64,000 bases of DNA from Microglena sp. YARC (Eukaryota > Chlorophyta > Chlorophyceae > Chlamydomonadales > Chlamydomonadaceae): assembly GCA_022414725.1 (NCBI GenBank), contig CM039467.1, positions 9,202,411-9,266,410 on the forward strand, given 5' to 3'. The notes below the pieces were generated by a model that did not search any database, was not told the DNA's origin, and was given only the letters and a program-made list of their open reading frames with translations. The translations under genes and the position numbers were made by a program. This document shows, in pieces, positions 1 to 11,096 of the stretch (position 1 is the first letter of the stretch; the number at the start of each line of letters is the position of its first letter).

Positions 1-2296
1 TGAGGAGTTCCATCTCTGATCTGGCTTGTTGCAGGGTTAGGATGTCCAGATGTTGGGGAAGAGATGGAGTGGTATCTGGTGGATCATCCACACCCAATCC
101 AGGATCATCTTGCTGCTTGTAGACCTCCTGAGGAATGAGCTCTGGCATGTCATCACTGTCAGTGTCACTGTCAGTTTCTTCAATGAGGTTATCTGAAGTG
201 GGGGAGGCATTATTGTGATGGCAGAAAGGAAGGGGTGTAGTTCTGTTGGGGTCTACAAGGACACTGGGGGCAGTCTCATGAGTGGGTGGGTACTGCCCTG
301 TCTCAGGGTCAGTGCTGGATGTAGCATCAGTGGAATGGGGATGGTCCTGAAGGTCTTGGTCTGCCTCCACATGAGTGGGTGGGTACTGCCCTGTCTCAAG
401 ATCAGTGTGGGGTGCAGATGGTTCAGAAGTAGAGGGGAGATCCTGAAGGTCTTGGTCTGCCTCCACATGAGTGGGTAAGTACTGCCCTGTCTCAAGGTCA
501 GTGTGGGGTGCAGATGGAGTCTTGGTGACCATCATGATGTAGGCAGTGGGAGGTCCCACACAGAGATTACTTGTGGTAACTGGGGAAGTTTGGGTGAGGT
601 AGAGTCCATGTCTTTTGGGGCATGAGAGGAGCAGTCTGGTACCAGAAGGTCTTGGAATGGAGATCGTGGCTTTGGTCTTGGACAGGTGTACTTGGAGGTC
701 TGGGCACAGGTTGGTGGCTGCATTAATAATGCTAATGATGTTGGGCATGTTGCAGTCAGCAAGGAGTACACTGTTCAGGATGATCAGAGTTCTGCCATGG
801 CCCTGGATCTTGGCCTTCCCTATCTGCTTGCAGAAGATAGGTGGAGAGTCTTGATCTGCCAGCTGCAGCCTAATAGGCTGTGAAAGGTCCTGAATGTCAT
901 GCAGGTAGGAGATGTTACTTGTTGCATGAAGTGTGCTGCAATATCTTATGATCATTCTGTCTGGCAGTGCCTGCTGGAAAATCTCCTCATCCTCTTCTAT
1001 AGGTGATTCATCATCGAACACTTATATGTCCAAAGAATGGCAGTATCAGCAGGGAGTCATGTGAAGGAAAATGAAACAGACTTGCTCTGGTTTGGGTGTA
1101 CGCAAATTGTCATGGGTTGGGGGTTGTCTTCATCCAGTGCCAGGGACAGGAAGTTGTGCTCTTTGATAATGGATTCTCACGCTCACTGTCAATGTTTGGA
1201 GGGTTGAGGTTGGACTGGATCACCGATCAAGCAACATGGAAAGGGTCCTTTACTCTTGCGTGGTATCTTCTGGGGCGTTGCTGCTCTTGTCACTACGGTT
1301 CGTTGTGGATCTTCCTTGTCGTTCAGAGTCCTTGTCATCTCCTGATGTCTGCTTGGGAGGTCTTAGATCCAGTTGGTCGCTTCATCCCGAGTCAGCTGGT
1401 TTGGAAGGCTAGGTCAGTGTCCTCACTGATGCATTCTCTGGGCTATGACGATTCCCTCCACACACCATTCCAGCAGGTCATCTTCTTGTAGGAGCTACTG
1501 CCTCTTCTCTGATGGGGAGAGATTCCTGCTGTTGAATGTCCTTCTGATCTGTATGCTGCGGCAGCCAGTTAGCCTCCTCTGGGGATGGGCAGGGTCCAAC
1601 TTGTTTCACTAAGGCCAATTAAAGTGGCACTTTGGAGCGTGGAGGAAAAGGTTTGGTGTATGTTGTGGGGAGTTGCACTGCTTGATGCTATCCATGCATA
1701 ATTAGTGACGTCGAGTTCAGGCCCTTTGCAAAGGACCAACAAGTTGAGAAAGTTGCTGACAAACAGGTGGAAGTAACCCCTTGGATCTTGGGACTTGGGC
1801 ATACAATGTCAGCTGCCCCCGGAGAGGTAAGGTCTGCAGAGATTCGTGTAGTCATGACTACGGCAATAAGAGGTTAGTCATGGTGGACGTAACTCTAAGC
1901 TTGCTGCCTTCCTCCTAGATTATACGGGAGTCCAGAAACCTGAAGGCTTTAGTGCCATATCTGTGTGAGCATGATGGCCCGCCTGATCGCGTCTGAACAC
2001 CCGATAATAATGATCATCTTGAATGCCTTTGTTGTTCTTCCAGGTGGAGATCCTGGTGGGGACCACTCAACGGCTGGAACAGCTGGATCAGCATCCCGCA
2101 ACACAGGGTAAGTAAATGCCTTCAAGCAGGGTACCCGTTAGAGTTAGCAGGCTCGCCATCGACACCAGCTTGTTGGCAGTCGACGAGGCGATGGCAATGG
2201 TGTTTCTATCGACTTGAGCGTCGAGGAAGTTACTGCACCCTGGCGCAACGCCAGGTTAAAAGGTTGTTACCGGTAAAGATCCGGGGAGGTTGCCAT
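1..2296 (-). pseudogene. gag-protease remnant of Copia-like element
   Basis: The gag start corresponds to the CAT at 2294-2296, matching the start of the gag ORF at 17781 in the intact copy. Recognisable pieces are the gag N-terminus (about 1990-2296), the zinc-knuckle neighbourhood (about 1440-1490), the protease neighbourhood (about 740-990) and the Asp/Thr/Pro-rich tail with repeated HTD-TG-PPTH units (about 230-520). All frames are broken by indels. No integrase or reverse transcriptase is seen, as in the intact copy. Confidence 0.75.
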
Positions 2297-2629
2297 GCCT
2301 TCTCTTAAGCTGGGGTGCAAGCAAGTTGATCGCTGTGATCAAATAAAGCGCTGTGTGGGTCTCGTGAGGGCGTCGTCCTACAACCTCACTTCATAGATTT
2401 CGGTGACTAGTGTCGCTCCTTGCTTGCTCCAGTCGTAGGACGCAAGTGGCAGATCAAGGTTCTTGTAGGAAGCGCGCAGGCGGAGCAGCGGGAAGTTTCG
2501 GAAGTCCGCACAGGGCTGTCCAGGTGCTTAGTTAAACCTGGGCCTCGACTAGTCAGAGGAAAATGATTCGGAATGCGGAAATCAGCCGGCTGTTTCTTGC
2601 GTAAGCGTCTAAAGATGGCGCACATAACC

Positions 2630-2862
2630 TGTGGATGTAAGATTGTTACTACGGCATAGGCTCGATAGAGGAGAAGATACTATTAAGGCGCAACAGGCGC
2701 AATCATATAGAAATAGAGGTGTGTACTGCAGGGGTACTGCAGTCACGTGCAGGCCACCTAGCCTGTGCCTGGCGGCAGGGCAACACGGTACCAGGAGGTA
2801 AACAGGTACCGGTGTGCATTATGCGACTCAGAGAACTTTATTATAAATAGTAGTCAATAACA
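2630..2862 (-). repeat. 5' LTR of degenerate Copia-like copy
   Basis: Starts TGTGGATGTAAG and ends CAATAACA on the plus strand. It aligns along its length with the two 228-bp LTRs at 13935-14162 and 18289-18516, with extra single bases. The element body lies to its left, so this is the 5' LTR of a minus-strand element. Confidence 0.85.
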
Positions 2863-4000
2863 GTTAAAAGCCCCCCTTCAATACTAATTTCACGCATGTG
2901 CCGCCATTGCCCCATTACTTGGGGCAATACAACAAAATTGTCACCACAGTGAATTATATTATCTACCAAAAAGCCTTATACAATTGAGGCATAGTTAGAG
3001 NNNNNNNNNNNNNNNNNNNNNNNNNNNNNNNNNNNNNNNNNNNNNNNNNNNNNNNNNNNNNNNNNNNNNNNNNNNNNNNNNNNNNNNNNNNNNNNNNNNN
3101 NNNNNNNNNNNNNNNNNNNNNNNNNNNNNNNNNNNNNNNNNNNNNNNNNNNNNNNNNNNNNNNNNNNNNNNNNNNNNNNNNNNNNNNNNNNNNNNNNNNN
3201 NNNNNNNNNNNNNNNNNNNNNNNNNNNNNNNNNNNNNNNNNNNNNNNNNNNNNNNNNNNNNNNNNNNNNNNNNNNNNNNNNNNNNNNNNNNNNNNNNNNN
3301 NNNNNNNNNNNNNNNNNNNNNNNNNNNNNNNNNNNNNNNNNNNNNNNNNNNNNNNNNNNNNNNNNNNNNNNNNNNNNNNNNNNNNNNNNNNNNNNNNNNN
3401 NNNNNNNNNNNNNNNNNNNNNNNNNNNNNNNNNNNNNNNNNNNNNNNNNNNNNNNNNNNNNNNNNNNNNNNNNNNNNNNNNNNNNNNNNNNNNNNNNNNN
3501 NNNNNNNNNNNNNNNNNNNNNNNNNNNNNNNNNNNNNNNNNNNNNNNNNNNNNNNNNNNNNNNNNNNNNNNNNNNNNNNNNNNNNNNNNNNNNNNNNNNN
3601 NNNNNNNNNNNNNNNNNNNNNNNNNNNNNNNNNNNNNNNNNNNNNNNNNNNNNNNNNNNNNNNNNNNNNNNNNNNNNNNNNNNNNNNNNNNNNNNNNNNN
3701 NNNNNNNNNNNNNNNNNNNNNNNNNNNNNNNNNNNNNNNNNNNNNNNNNNNNNNNNNNNNNNNNNNNNNNNNNNNNNNNNNNNNNNNNNNNNNNNNNNNN
3801 NNNNNNNNNNNNNNNNNNNNNNNNNNNNNNNNNNNNNNNNNNNNNNNNNNNNNNNNNNNNNNNNNNNNNNNNNNNNNNNNNNNNNNNNNNNNNNNNNNNN
3901 NNNNNNNNNNNNNNNNNNNNNNNNNNNNNNNNNNNNNNNNNNNNNNNNNNNNNNNNNNNNNNNNNNNNNNNNNNNNNNNNNNNNNNNNNNNNNNNNNNNN
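2863..4000. other. Short flank and assembly gap
   Basis: Bases 2863-3000 hold AT-rich flank with no recognised feature. Bases 3001-4000 are 1,000 N, a round number that suggests a placeholder gap of unknown true length. Reading frames that cross the N block are meaningless. Confidence 0.95.
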
Positions 4001-7000
4001 AGTGCCAAAGAGAATCTACGGCTGTGTAAGTGAGCTGGGCTCTGGGACATAACGTTAGGTCGTGGTGGGGTGTAAAGGTGAGCTGGGCTATGGCTGCGTT
4101 GGAGGTGGGTCTAGCTGTGTAAGCATGAGGCTGGGCTAGGTGCATGTGGGGTGGTCTAGGCTATGTATAGGTTGAGCTGGCTAGGCTGCGTTGGGGTGGG
4201 CAGGCCTGTGTACTTGAGCTGGGGCTTAGGCTTTGCCTTGGGGTGGTCTAGGCTATGTAAGGTGAGCTGGGCTGGGCTGCCTTGGGGTGGGCCTCTAGGC
4301 TGGTGTAAGCTGAGCTGGGCTAGTGCTGCTTGGGGTGGGTAGGCTGTGTAATCTGAGCTGGGCTATAGGCTGCGTTGGGGGAAGTGGGCTATTCGGCTGT
4401 GTAAGCTGAGCTGGGTAGGTGCGTTGGGCAGTGGGGACTAGGTTGTGTCCGCTGAGCTAGGGCTGGCTGCATTGGGGTGGGCTAGGCTGTGTAGAGTGAC
4501 TGGCTTAGGCTGCGTTGGGGTGGGCTAGCTGTGTAAGCGGCACGCTGGGCTAGGCTGATGGGGTTGGGCTAAGGCTGTGGTAGTGAGCTGGGCTAAGGTG
4601 CGTTGGGACGTGGGTCTTAAGGGCTGTTGTAAGGTGAGCTGGGGGCTGGTTGGGAGTGGGACTAGGCCTGTGTAAGTGAGCTTTGGGAGGCTGCGTTGGG
4701 GTGGGCGGCTAGGTCTGCGTTCAGTTTACTGAGGTGGGTAGGCTGCATTGGGGTGGGGCTAGGTGTGTAGCTGAGCTGGGCTAGGCTGGTTGGGGTGGGC
4801 TAGGAGCTCTGTAAGCTGATTGGGCTAGGCTGCGTTGGGGTGGGGCGTCCTATGGCTGGTGTAAGCTGAGCTGGGCATAGGCACTGCTTGGGGTGGGTGG
4901 CTTTGTGTAAGCTGAGCTGGGGCTAGGTCCTGCGGTTGGGGTGGGCTAGGCTGTGTTAAGCCTGAGCTGGGCTAGCTGCATTGGGGTGGGCCTAGGCTTG
5001 TGTAAGCTGAGTTGGGCTAGGGCTGCGTTGGGTACAAGTGGGCTACGGCTGTGTCAAGCTTGAGCTTAGGCTAGGCTGCGTTGGGATGTGTTGCTGGCAA
5101 CTTGCGTTCATGTCGCGTGCTAGGGTAGGGATCTGGCGTTGGGGTGGGACTAGGACTGTGTATGCTGAGGACTGGGGCTTGCTAAGGTTGCGGGGTGGGC
5201 TAGGCTGTGTAGGCTGATCTGGGCTAGGCTGACGTTTGGGGTGGGCTAAGGTCTGTGTAGCTGAGGTCTGGGCTAGGACATCTTGCGTTGGGGTGGGTCA
5301 GGCTGTGAAAGCTGAGCTGGGCTAGGCTGCGTTGGTGTGGGCTTACGGTACTAGTGTAAAGCTGAGCTGGGTTAGGCTTGAGCGTTGGTAGTGGGCTTAG
5401 GTCTGTGTAAGCTGAGATGGGGCTTACGGCTGCGTGTTGGGGTTGAGTGTGTCTAGAGGCTGTGTAAGCTGAGTGAGGGCTATGGCTGTGCGTTGGGAGT
5501 GGGTAGGCTGTGTAGCTGAGCTGGGCTAGGCTGCGTTGGGGTGGGCTAGGCTGTGTAAGCTGAGCTGGGCTATTGGCTGCGCTTGGGGTGGGCCTAGTGC
5601 TGTGTCAGCTGAGCTGGGCTAGGCTGCGTTGGGGTGGGCTGGCTGTGTATAGTGAGCTGGCTAGGCTGCGCGTTGGGGTGGCTAGGCTGTGTTTAAGCTG
5701 AGCTGGCTTAGGGCTGCGTTGGGTGGGCTAGGCTTTGTGTAGTAAGCTGAGCTGGGCTAGGGTTGCGTTGGGGTGGGCTAGGCTGTGTAAGTGAGCTGGG
5801 CTAGGCTGCGTTGGGGTGGGGCTAGGCTGTGTAAGCTGAGGCTGGGACGCTGGGCTGCTCTGTCGTTGGGGTGGGCTAGGCTTGTGTAAGGTGAGCTGAG
5901 CTGGGCTAGGCTGCGTTGGGGGTGGGCTAGGCTGTGTAAGCTGAGCTGGGCTAGGCTGCATTGGGGTGGGCTAGGCTGTGTAAGTGCTGAGCTGGGCTAG
6001 GCTGCGTTTGGGGTGGGCTTAGGCTGTGTAAGGCTGAGCTGGGCTAGGCTGCGTTGGGGTGGCTAGGCTGTGTAAAGCCTGAGCTGGGCTAGGCTGCGTG
6101 GGGTGGGCTAGGCTGTGTAGTGGGCTACGCTGAGTTGGGTGATAGGCTGGTGTAGGTAGCTGGGCTCGGCGTTGGGGTGGGCTAGGGGGTAAACGTGGGC
6201 TAGGCTGCGTTGGGGTGTCGGCTGATGTAAGCTGAGCTGGGCTAGGCTGCGTTGGGGTGGGCTAGGGCTGTGTAAGTGAGCTAGGCTGCGTTGGGGTGGG
6301 CTAGCTGATGTAAGCGAAGCTGGGCTAGGCTGCCTTGGGGTGGGGGCGTAGGCCTGCCTTGGGGTGGGCCTAAGGCTGTGTAAGCTGAGGCTAGGCTGGG
6401 CTAAGCTGGGCTACGGCTTGTGTGCTGGAAGCTGGGCTAGGGCTGCGTTGTCGGAGTGGGCTAGGCGCTGTGCTAGCTGAGCTGGCTAGGTTCTGCTTGG
6501 GGTGGGCATGGCTGTGTAAGGCGATGAGTGGGGCTAGGCTGCATTGGAGTGTGCTTAGGTGCTGACTGGGCTATGCGGTAGGCTGGTTAGCCGCCTAGCT
6601 GCCGTGGGCTTAGGCTGGGCTACGGCTGTGTAAGCCTGGGCTAGCTGCGCCTAGGTAAAGCTGTTGGGCTAGGCTCTAGGCTGAGCTGGGCTTAGGCTGC
6701 GTGTAAGCTCGCTAGGCTGCTGGGCTGTGTAAGCTTGAGTGGGCTAGGCTAGGCTGTGTAAGCTGAGCTGGCTGCAGGCTGCGTTGGGTGGGCTAGGCTG
6801 TGTAAGCTGAGGGCTATGTGGGCTCGTTGGCTGGGCTAGGCTGTGTAGCTGAGCTGGGGTGGGGCTGTGTAGGGCGTAGGCTGGGCTGTGTAGCCTGGCT
6901 GGGGCTAGGCTGCGTTGGGTGTGGGCTACGGCTGTGTAAGCTGAGCTGGGCTAGGCTGTTGGCTGCGTTGGGGTGGGCTAGGCTGCGTTGGGGTGGGCTA

Positions 7001-7105
7001 GGCTGTGTAAGCTGAGCTGGGCTAGGCTGCGTTGGGGTGGGCTAGGCTGTGTAAGCTGAGCTGGGCTAGGCTGCGTTGGGGTGAGCTTGGCTAGGCTGTA
7101 TTAGG
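4001..7105. repeat. 44-bp GC-rich minisatellite
   Basis: Roughly 70 copies of a 44-bp unit built from GCTGAGCTGGGCTAGGCTGC followed by GTTGGGGTGGGCTAGGCTGTGTAA. Copies after about 6,950 are nearly perfect, while those from 4001 to about 6,900 contain dense 1-3 base indels. The unit length is not a multiple of 3, so open frames here are accidental. Each unit contains a GTGTAAG string resembling a 5' splice site, and it lies upstream of the proline-rich gene at 8452. It might be another splice-junction array, but no adjoining exon is visible. Confidence 0.9.
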
Positions 7106-7254
7106 TTGGATTGGGCTAAGCTTCGTTGTGCTGGATTTGTATTAGTAGTATACTTGGTATGAGTTTTCCTGGCATAAGCATAGTACGAAACCTATACTAG
7201 TTAACTCGAGGGAGAGTACATAAAGATTTTATCGAGATATCAAAGATTGCTTAG

Positions 7255-7612
7255 CTTCTTGCATATCTTCACCCAATTGTGTTAGGCTTGGCTGAATAGC
7301 TGCTGACTGAATAGGAGCTGACTAGAAGCTGCTGCTCGTAGTGGAAAATATTCTTGCATATCCTCACTAGGTTGTGTTAGGCTAGGCTGAATAGCTGCTG
7401 ACTGAATAGGAGCTGACTAGAAGCTGTTGCTCATAGTGGAAATATTCTTCCATATCCTCACTAGGTTGTGTTAGGTTTAGCTGAATAGGAGCTGCTGCTC
7501 GTAGTGGAAAATATTATTGCGTATCCTCACTAGGTTGTGTTAGGCTAGGCTGGATAGCTGCCGACTGAATAGGAGCTGACTAGAAGCTGTTGCTCGTAGC
7601 GGAAAATATCCT
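7255..7612. repeat. Tandem repeat of about 115 bp, four copies
   Basis: Four imperfect units, each with a TTGCATATCCTCACTAGG-type start, then GTTGTGTTAGGCTAGGCTGA and a GGAGCTGACTAGAAGCTG end. The end resembles the right terminus of the inverted-repeat element found at 13427, 28292, 35714, 39110 and 40534. The array may be an amplified fragment of that element. Confidence 0.75.
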
Positions 7613-7664
7613 CTCTCGGTTACATGGCAGTACCCTAAGGGTGAAGACAGTCTCAGTAGTACAA

Positions 7665-7875
7665 AAAAGGAATGATAACGCCTGGTAGGGCGTGGTATTA
7701 AGGGAGCCCCGTCTTTCACCGGTAGGGAACGAGCTGCTACTTTACCTAGACAAAGCTACCATAGGCACTAGACAGCGACCGCCGAAAACACTAAAGCGCG
7801 CAACCCGCAGGGATTTGAAACCCGCACCTTCATCATTTCGAAGAGCTCTAACATTGAGCCATTCATCGAAACGGC
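7665..7875 (-). mobile_element. tRNA-derived SINE, copy 1
   Basis: On the minus strand the head reads as tRNA-like. There is a box A region GAATGGCTCAATGTTAGAGC at about 7846-7865 and a box B region GGGTTTCAAATCCC at about 7808-7822. A shared body follows (GGGGCTCCCTTAATACCACG) and a tail near GTTATCATTCC. Three more copies at 12661, 31227 and 52592 share head and body. It carries an RNA polymerase III internal promoter and no coding capacity. Confidence 0.8.
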
Positions 7876-7903
7876 AAGAGCGGTCTTAGTAGTAAACCAA
7901 TAC

Positions 7904-8096
7904 CAGGTTAATTCAAAGCGCGCGCTTTTGCGCTTTGAGCGCTGACTTTTTGACCCCCTCTGCGCTTCAAGTGAATTTTTTGCAACTCCTTGTGGGCGCA
8001 GCAAGCAATTTTTGCGCTTTTTGCACAACAAAGCGCAGATTTTTTGTTTTCAAGTGCGCTAAAGCGCTGGCCAATTTTTCCATTTGAAGTACTCTG
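7904..8096. mobile_element. hAT-like MITE, copy 1
   Basis: A 193-bp element starting CAGGTTAATTCAAAGCG and ending with the near inverse CATTTGAAGTACTCTG. It is about 85-90% like 47144-47319. The flanking 8-mers ACCAATAC and ATCAACAC agree at 6 of 8 positions, consistent with an aged 8-bp target duplication. CAGGG termini and 8-bp duplications are typical of the hAT superfamily. It has no ORF of its own. Confidence 0.7.
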
Positions 8097-8451
8097 ATCA
8101 ACACTACACGTACCAGACTTTCCCCTGCCTTACAACTCGTTCCTGCTAAACCTTCCGCTGCCATGGGACTCGAACTTGGTCCCCCCCCCGCCCCCCCCGA
8201 CCCCCCCGGGCTGGCCCTTAGGACCTCCTACCTAAATCGCTACTAGTAGCCTAACCTTGAAAGACACCTAATCCCTGATCGCTACTACAGAAGAACCCCT
8301 TTCTGAAACAATAAAAAAGGCTCTGATGCAGCGCAAGCCAGCACACTTTCCCCATGTCATCACATCCCTCATCAACCCGAAAACCTAATACTATCCCCCC
8401 AAACTAAACTAACCCAAAGATTAACCGATTATTTTGCTTGTCCTCCTCCAG

Positions 8452-8914
8452 GTTCCTTGGCACCACCCTTAGGCTCCTTGCCTGCCTCAGAACCCCCTTC
8501 CGGGTCCTCCTTGCACCCCCAGTTTGACACACAACAGCACCACGCGTCCATCCCTTCCATCTCCTACCTCCCCCCGCACGGGGTCTACGACCCCTCTGGG
8601 CGAGCTCCCCCCCACAGCAAATACCCCCAAGCCAGCTACCTGACGGCCATCCGGAGGAGGCGTCAATGCTCACACTCACACACCCCACCCACAGTCCCAC
8701 CCACAAGCCCCAGCCCCAGCCCCAGCCCCAACAGCCATACCAGCCCCCCCCATCGTCCCACCCCATTGCTCCTAAGCCTGATTACGGTGATCCTAACGTG
8801 CTGGGCACCAGCAGTGCCAACCCACGAGCGGCAGGCTGGGAAGCCAATGGCACCAACAAGATGCTGGACAGTAGACAGGACTCCCCTCCTTCCGCCCACC
8901 CCAAGCCCGCGTAG
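8452..8914 (+). CDS. Exon(s) of proline-rich protein, partial
   Basis: A pyrimidine-rich 3' splice site (TCCTCCTCCAG) precedes 8452. The first reading (8452 to about 8665) has Tyr/Pro/Ser-rich sequence with GVYDPSGRAPPHSKYPQ. A second frame from about 8690 reads Gln-Pro repeats, then YGDPNVLGTSSANPRAAGWE and NKMLDSRQDS. The two frames do not join without a frameshift or a small intron near 8660-8690. Downstream copies of the 3' half end in GTAG|GTGCATG, suggesting the exon's 5' splice site near 8915. The family is not recognised; upstream exons must lie left of 8452, where I could not find them. Confidence 0.45.
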
Positions 8915-9340
8915 GTGCATGCGTGACTGGGTGCATGTGTTAGGGGGCCGACTGTGCTGATGCTGGTGCGCCTGGGCCCAGCAGTGCCAACCCCGAGCGG
9001 CAGGCTGGGAGCCAATGGCACCAACAGATGCTGGACAGTAGACAGGACTCCCTCCTCCGCCCACCAGCTGCGTAGGTGCATGCGTGACTGGGTGCATGTG
9101 TTCAGGAGCTGGCTGTGCTGACTGCTCCCCGGTGCGCCTGGGCCCAGCAGTGCCAACCTTACCCGAGAGCAGCAGGCCTGCGGAGCCAATGGCTTCCGCC
9201 AACAGATGCCTGGACAGTAGACAGGACTCCCTTCTCCGCCCACCAGCCCCCACCGCGTAGGCTGCATGCGTGCCTGGGTGCATGTGTTTGGGAGCTGACT
9301 CTGGTGATGCAAGTGCGCCCAGGCCCAGCAGTGCCAGTCA
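8800..9340 (+). repeat. Tandem copies of the proline-rich exon end
   Basis: Three full and one partial copies of a 165-180 bp unit at about 8800, 8965, 9135 and 9300. Each repeats the exon end (ATGCTGGACAGTAGACAGG, then a Pro-rich end) and the putative 5' splice site followed by GTGCATGCGTGACTGGGTGC. A diverged copy lies at about 9500-9590. This is one of the splice-junction arrays discussed in the findings. Confidence 0.8.
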
Positions 9341-9624
9341 GGGTTGTTCTGGTGAACTCCAAAATCTGAATAATGGGTCGCAACCGGTTCAAAATCTGTG
9401 TCTGCAACGCACCCAGACCTTTCTCAGATGCTACAGACCATCCAAAATCTGACTCTGATGCAGGCACACAGCGTGTAGAACAACCCTGATGCCAATCCCA
9501 CTCAGCATGACAGGAACCCATGGCTGCACCAACAGATGCAGGGCAGTAGACTGGACTCCCTCCTCCGCCCACCAGCCGCTTACTTGGGTGGATGATGCGG
9601 ACAGGTTGGAGGATCCCAACAGAC

Positions 9625-10302
9625 AAAGACATGCACAAGGCTGGTTGTACTGCAGGATCGTATGCCCAAGGCAGGTTGCACTGCATGTCATGCCCAGGAC
9701 TTGTCGTACTGCAGGATCATATGTGCAAGGCAGGTTGTACTGCATGGCATGCCCAGGGCTGGTACTGCAGGATCATATGCGCAAGGCAGGTTGTACTGCA
9801 TGACATGCCCAGGGCTGGCTGCACTGCAGGATCATATGCGCAAGGCAGGTTGTACTGCATGACATGCCCAGGGCAGGTTGTACTGCAGGATCATATGCCC
9901 AAGGCAGGTTGTACTGCATGGCATGCCCAGGGCTGGTTGTACTGCAGGATCATATGCCCAAGGCAGGTTGTACTGCATGACATGCCCAGGGCTAGTTGTA
10001 CTCCAGGATCAAATGCCCAAGGCAGGTTGTACTGCATGGCATGCCCAGGGCTGGTTGTACTGCAGGATCAAATGCCCAAGGCAGGTTGTACTGCATGGCA
10101 TGCCCAGGGCTGGTTGTACTGCAGGATCATATGCCCAAGGCAGGTTGTACTGCATGGCATGCCCAGGGCTGGTTGTACTGCAGGATCATATGCCCAAGGT
10201 AGGTTGTACTGCATGGCATGTCCAGTGCTGGTTGTACTGCAGAATCATATGCCCAAGGCAGGTTGTACTGCATGGCATGCCCTGGGCAGGTTTTACTTTC
10301 AG
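9625..10302 (+). repeat. 59-bp minisatellite carrying a 3' splice site
   Basis: About 11 copies of a 59-bp unit containing GTTGTACTGCAG|GATCATATGCCC, that is, a 3' splice-site-like string followed by an exon-like start. The last copy differs (TTTTACTTTCAG|GATCATATGCCC) and leads into unique sequence at 10303, which would be the authentic terminal exon of the gene at 8452. The unit lacks stop codons in all three plus-strand frames. Because 59 is not divisible by 3, long frames such as 9592-10413 cycle through all of them. Confidence 0.85.
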
Positions 10303-10413
10303 GATCATATGCCCTCCCTTATATCCCTACATAATTTGAATTGTTTGCTACTTGGCTCAATGCTTATTACGGTAGTTTTTTTTTTACTCTCTACACCACA
10401 CCACCTCTTTTGA
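10303..10413 (+). CDS. Possible terminal exon of the proline-rich gene
   Basis: Follows the best 3' splice site of the array (CTTTCAG). Depending on phase it encodes 10 to 37 codons before a stop: TAA at about 10331, TGA at about 10337, or a longer frame to 10413. No homology is recognised. It is proposed only because unique sequence begins exactly at the last array copy. Confidence 0.25.
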   Translation, partial: DHMPSLISLHNLNCLLLGSMLITVVFFLLSTPHHLF

Positions 10414-11059
10414 ATAAACAATTGGTACGCCTTATTACGAGGTGTGAGGTTGAGGGGGCCAGCCCGTTTGCTTGCACTTGGGCAAACCATCTACTGGCTC
10501 AAGGCTTAGTATGGTAGGTGCTAGTGACTCTCTTATATTAACATGCAAAACATTAAACCTGAGCTGGTTGAAGTACCCTAGCCACGGGCCAACCTTGTCT
10601 GCGAGTAGGTATTCTAGTTAGGACTAGCCAGAATGATTTCCAGTGTCTGGTTGGCTGCTCCTATAAATCTATTCATTTCGTTGTGTGTCATTCTGAATTG
10701 AATTGTTACGTTTTTTTTGCCATCTCTGGGCTGCTCACCGTGTCCCAATTCTAAGCCCCCCCCCTCCCCGTGTGATACGCACGGAAATAAACCAGGGAGC
10801 ATACATTACTAAGTGGATAAAACAGTTAAAGTCATTTCCAGGTCCGCTTGTATATGTATTGGATTGGTTTGGATTGTTACATGGTTTCCAGCCAACTATG
10901 GGCTGCTCGCCATCTTCCAACTCCAAGCCCCTATCATATTATTATATTGTCCATGTCCAGGTATGTCTTTCTGGACATGTTACTTGTATGAGATAACAAT
11001 AAGAATTCATTGTTTTTGTAATGATTACATGGCCTATTGGCCTTCATTTTGTGTGTGTG

Positions 11060-11096
<37 letters not shown>

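Larger units (their letters stand above)
1..2862 (-). mobile_element. Copia-like LTR element, degenerate partial copy
   Basis: This is a minus-strand copy of the same family as the complete element at 13935-18516. Bases 1-900 align with 15566-16510 and the LTR at 2630-2862 aligns with those at 13935 and 18289. The 5' part (leader, gag, protease) is present; the 3' part and 3' LTR lie left of the window. Compared with the intact copy it has very frequent 1-2 base insertions and deletions, mostly in homopolymers, as well as substitutions. This may be true decay plus sequencing error, because the neighbouring satellite shows the same indel style. Confidence 0.85.

Noticed and set aside
2976..4145. 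Frames of 351-389 codons on the minus strand
   Set aside because: They cross 1,000 N and have no real content.
7800..7870. A functional tRNA gene
   Set aside because: Box A and B are present, but the cloverleaf is not and the segment is joined to a body shared by four dispersed copies; it is a SINE head.
9592..10413. 273-codon Cys-rich repeat protein
   Set aside because: A 59-bp unit with no stops in any frame cycles through frames; better explained as a splice-junction array.
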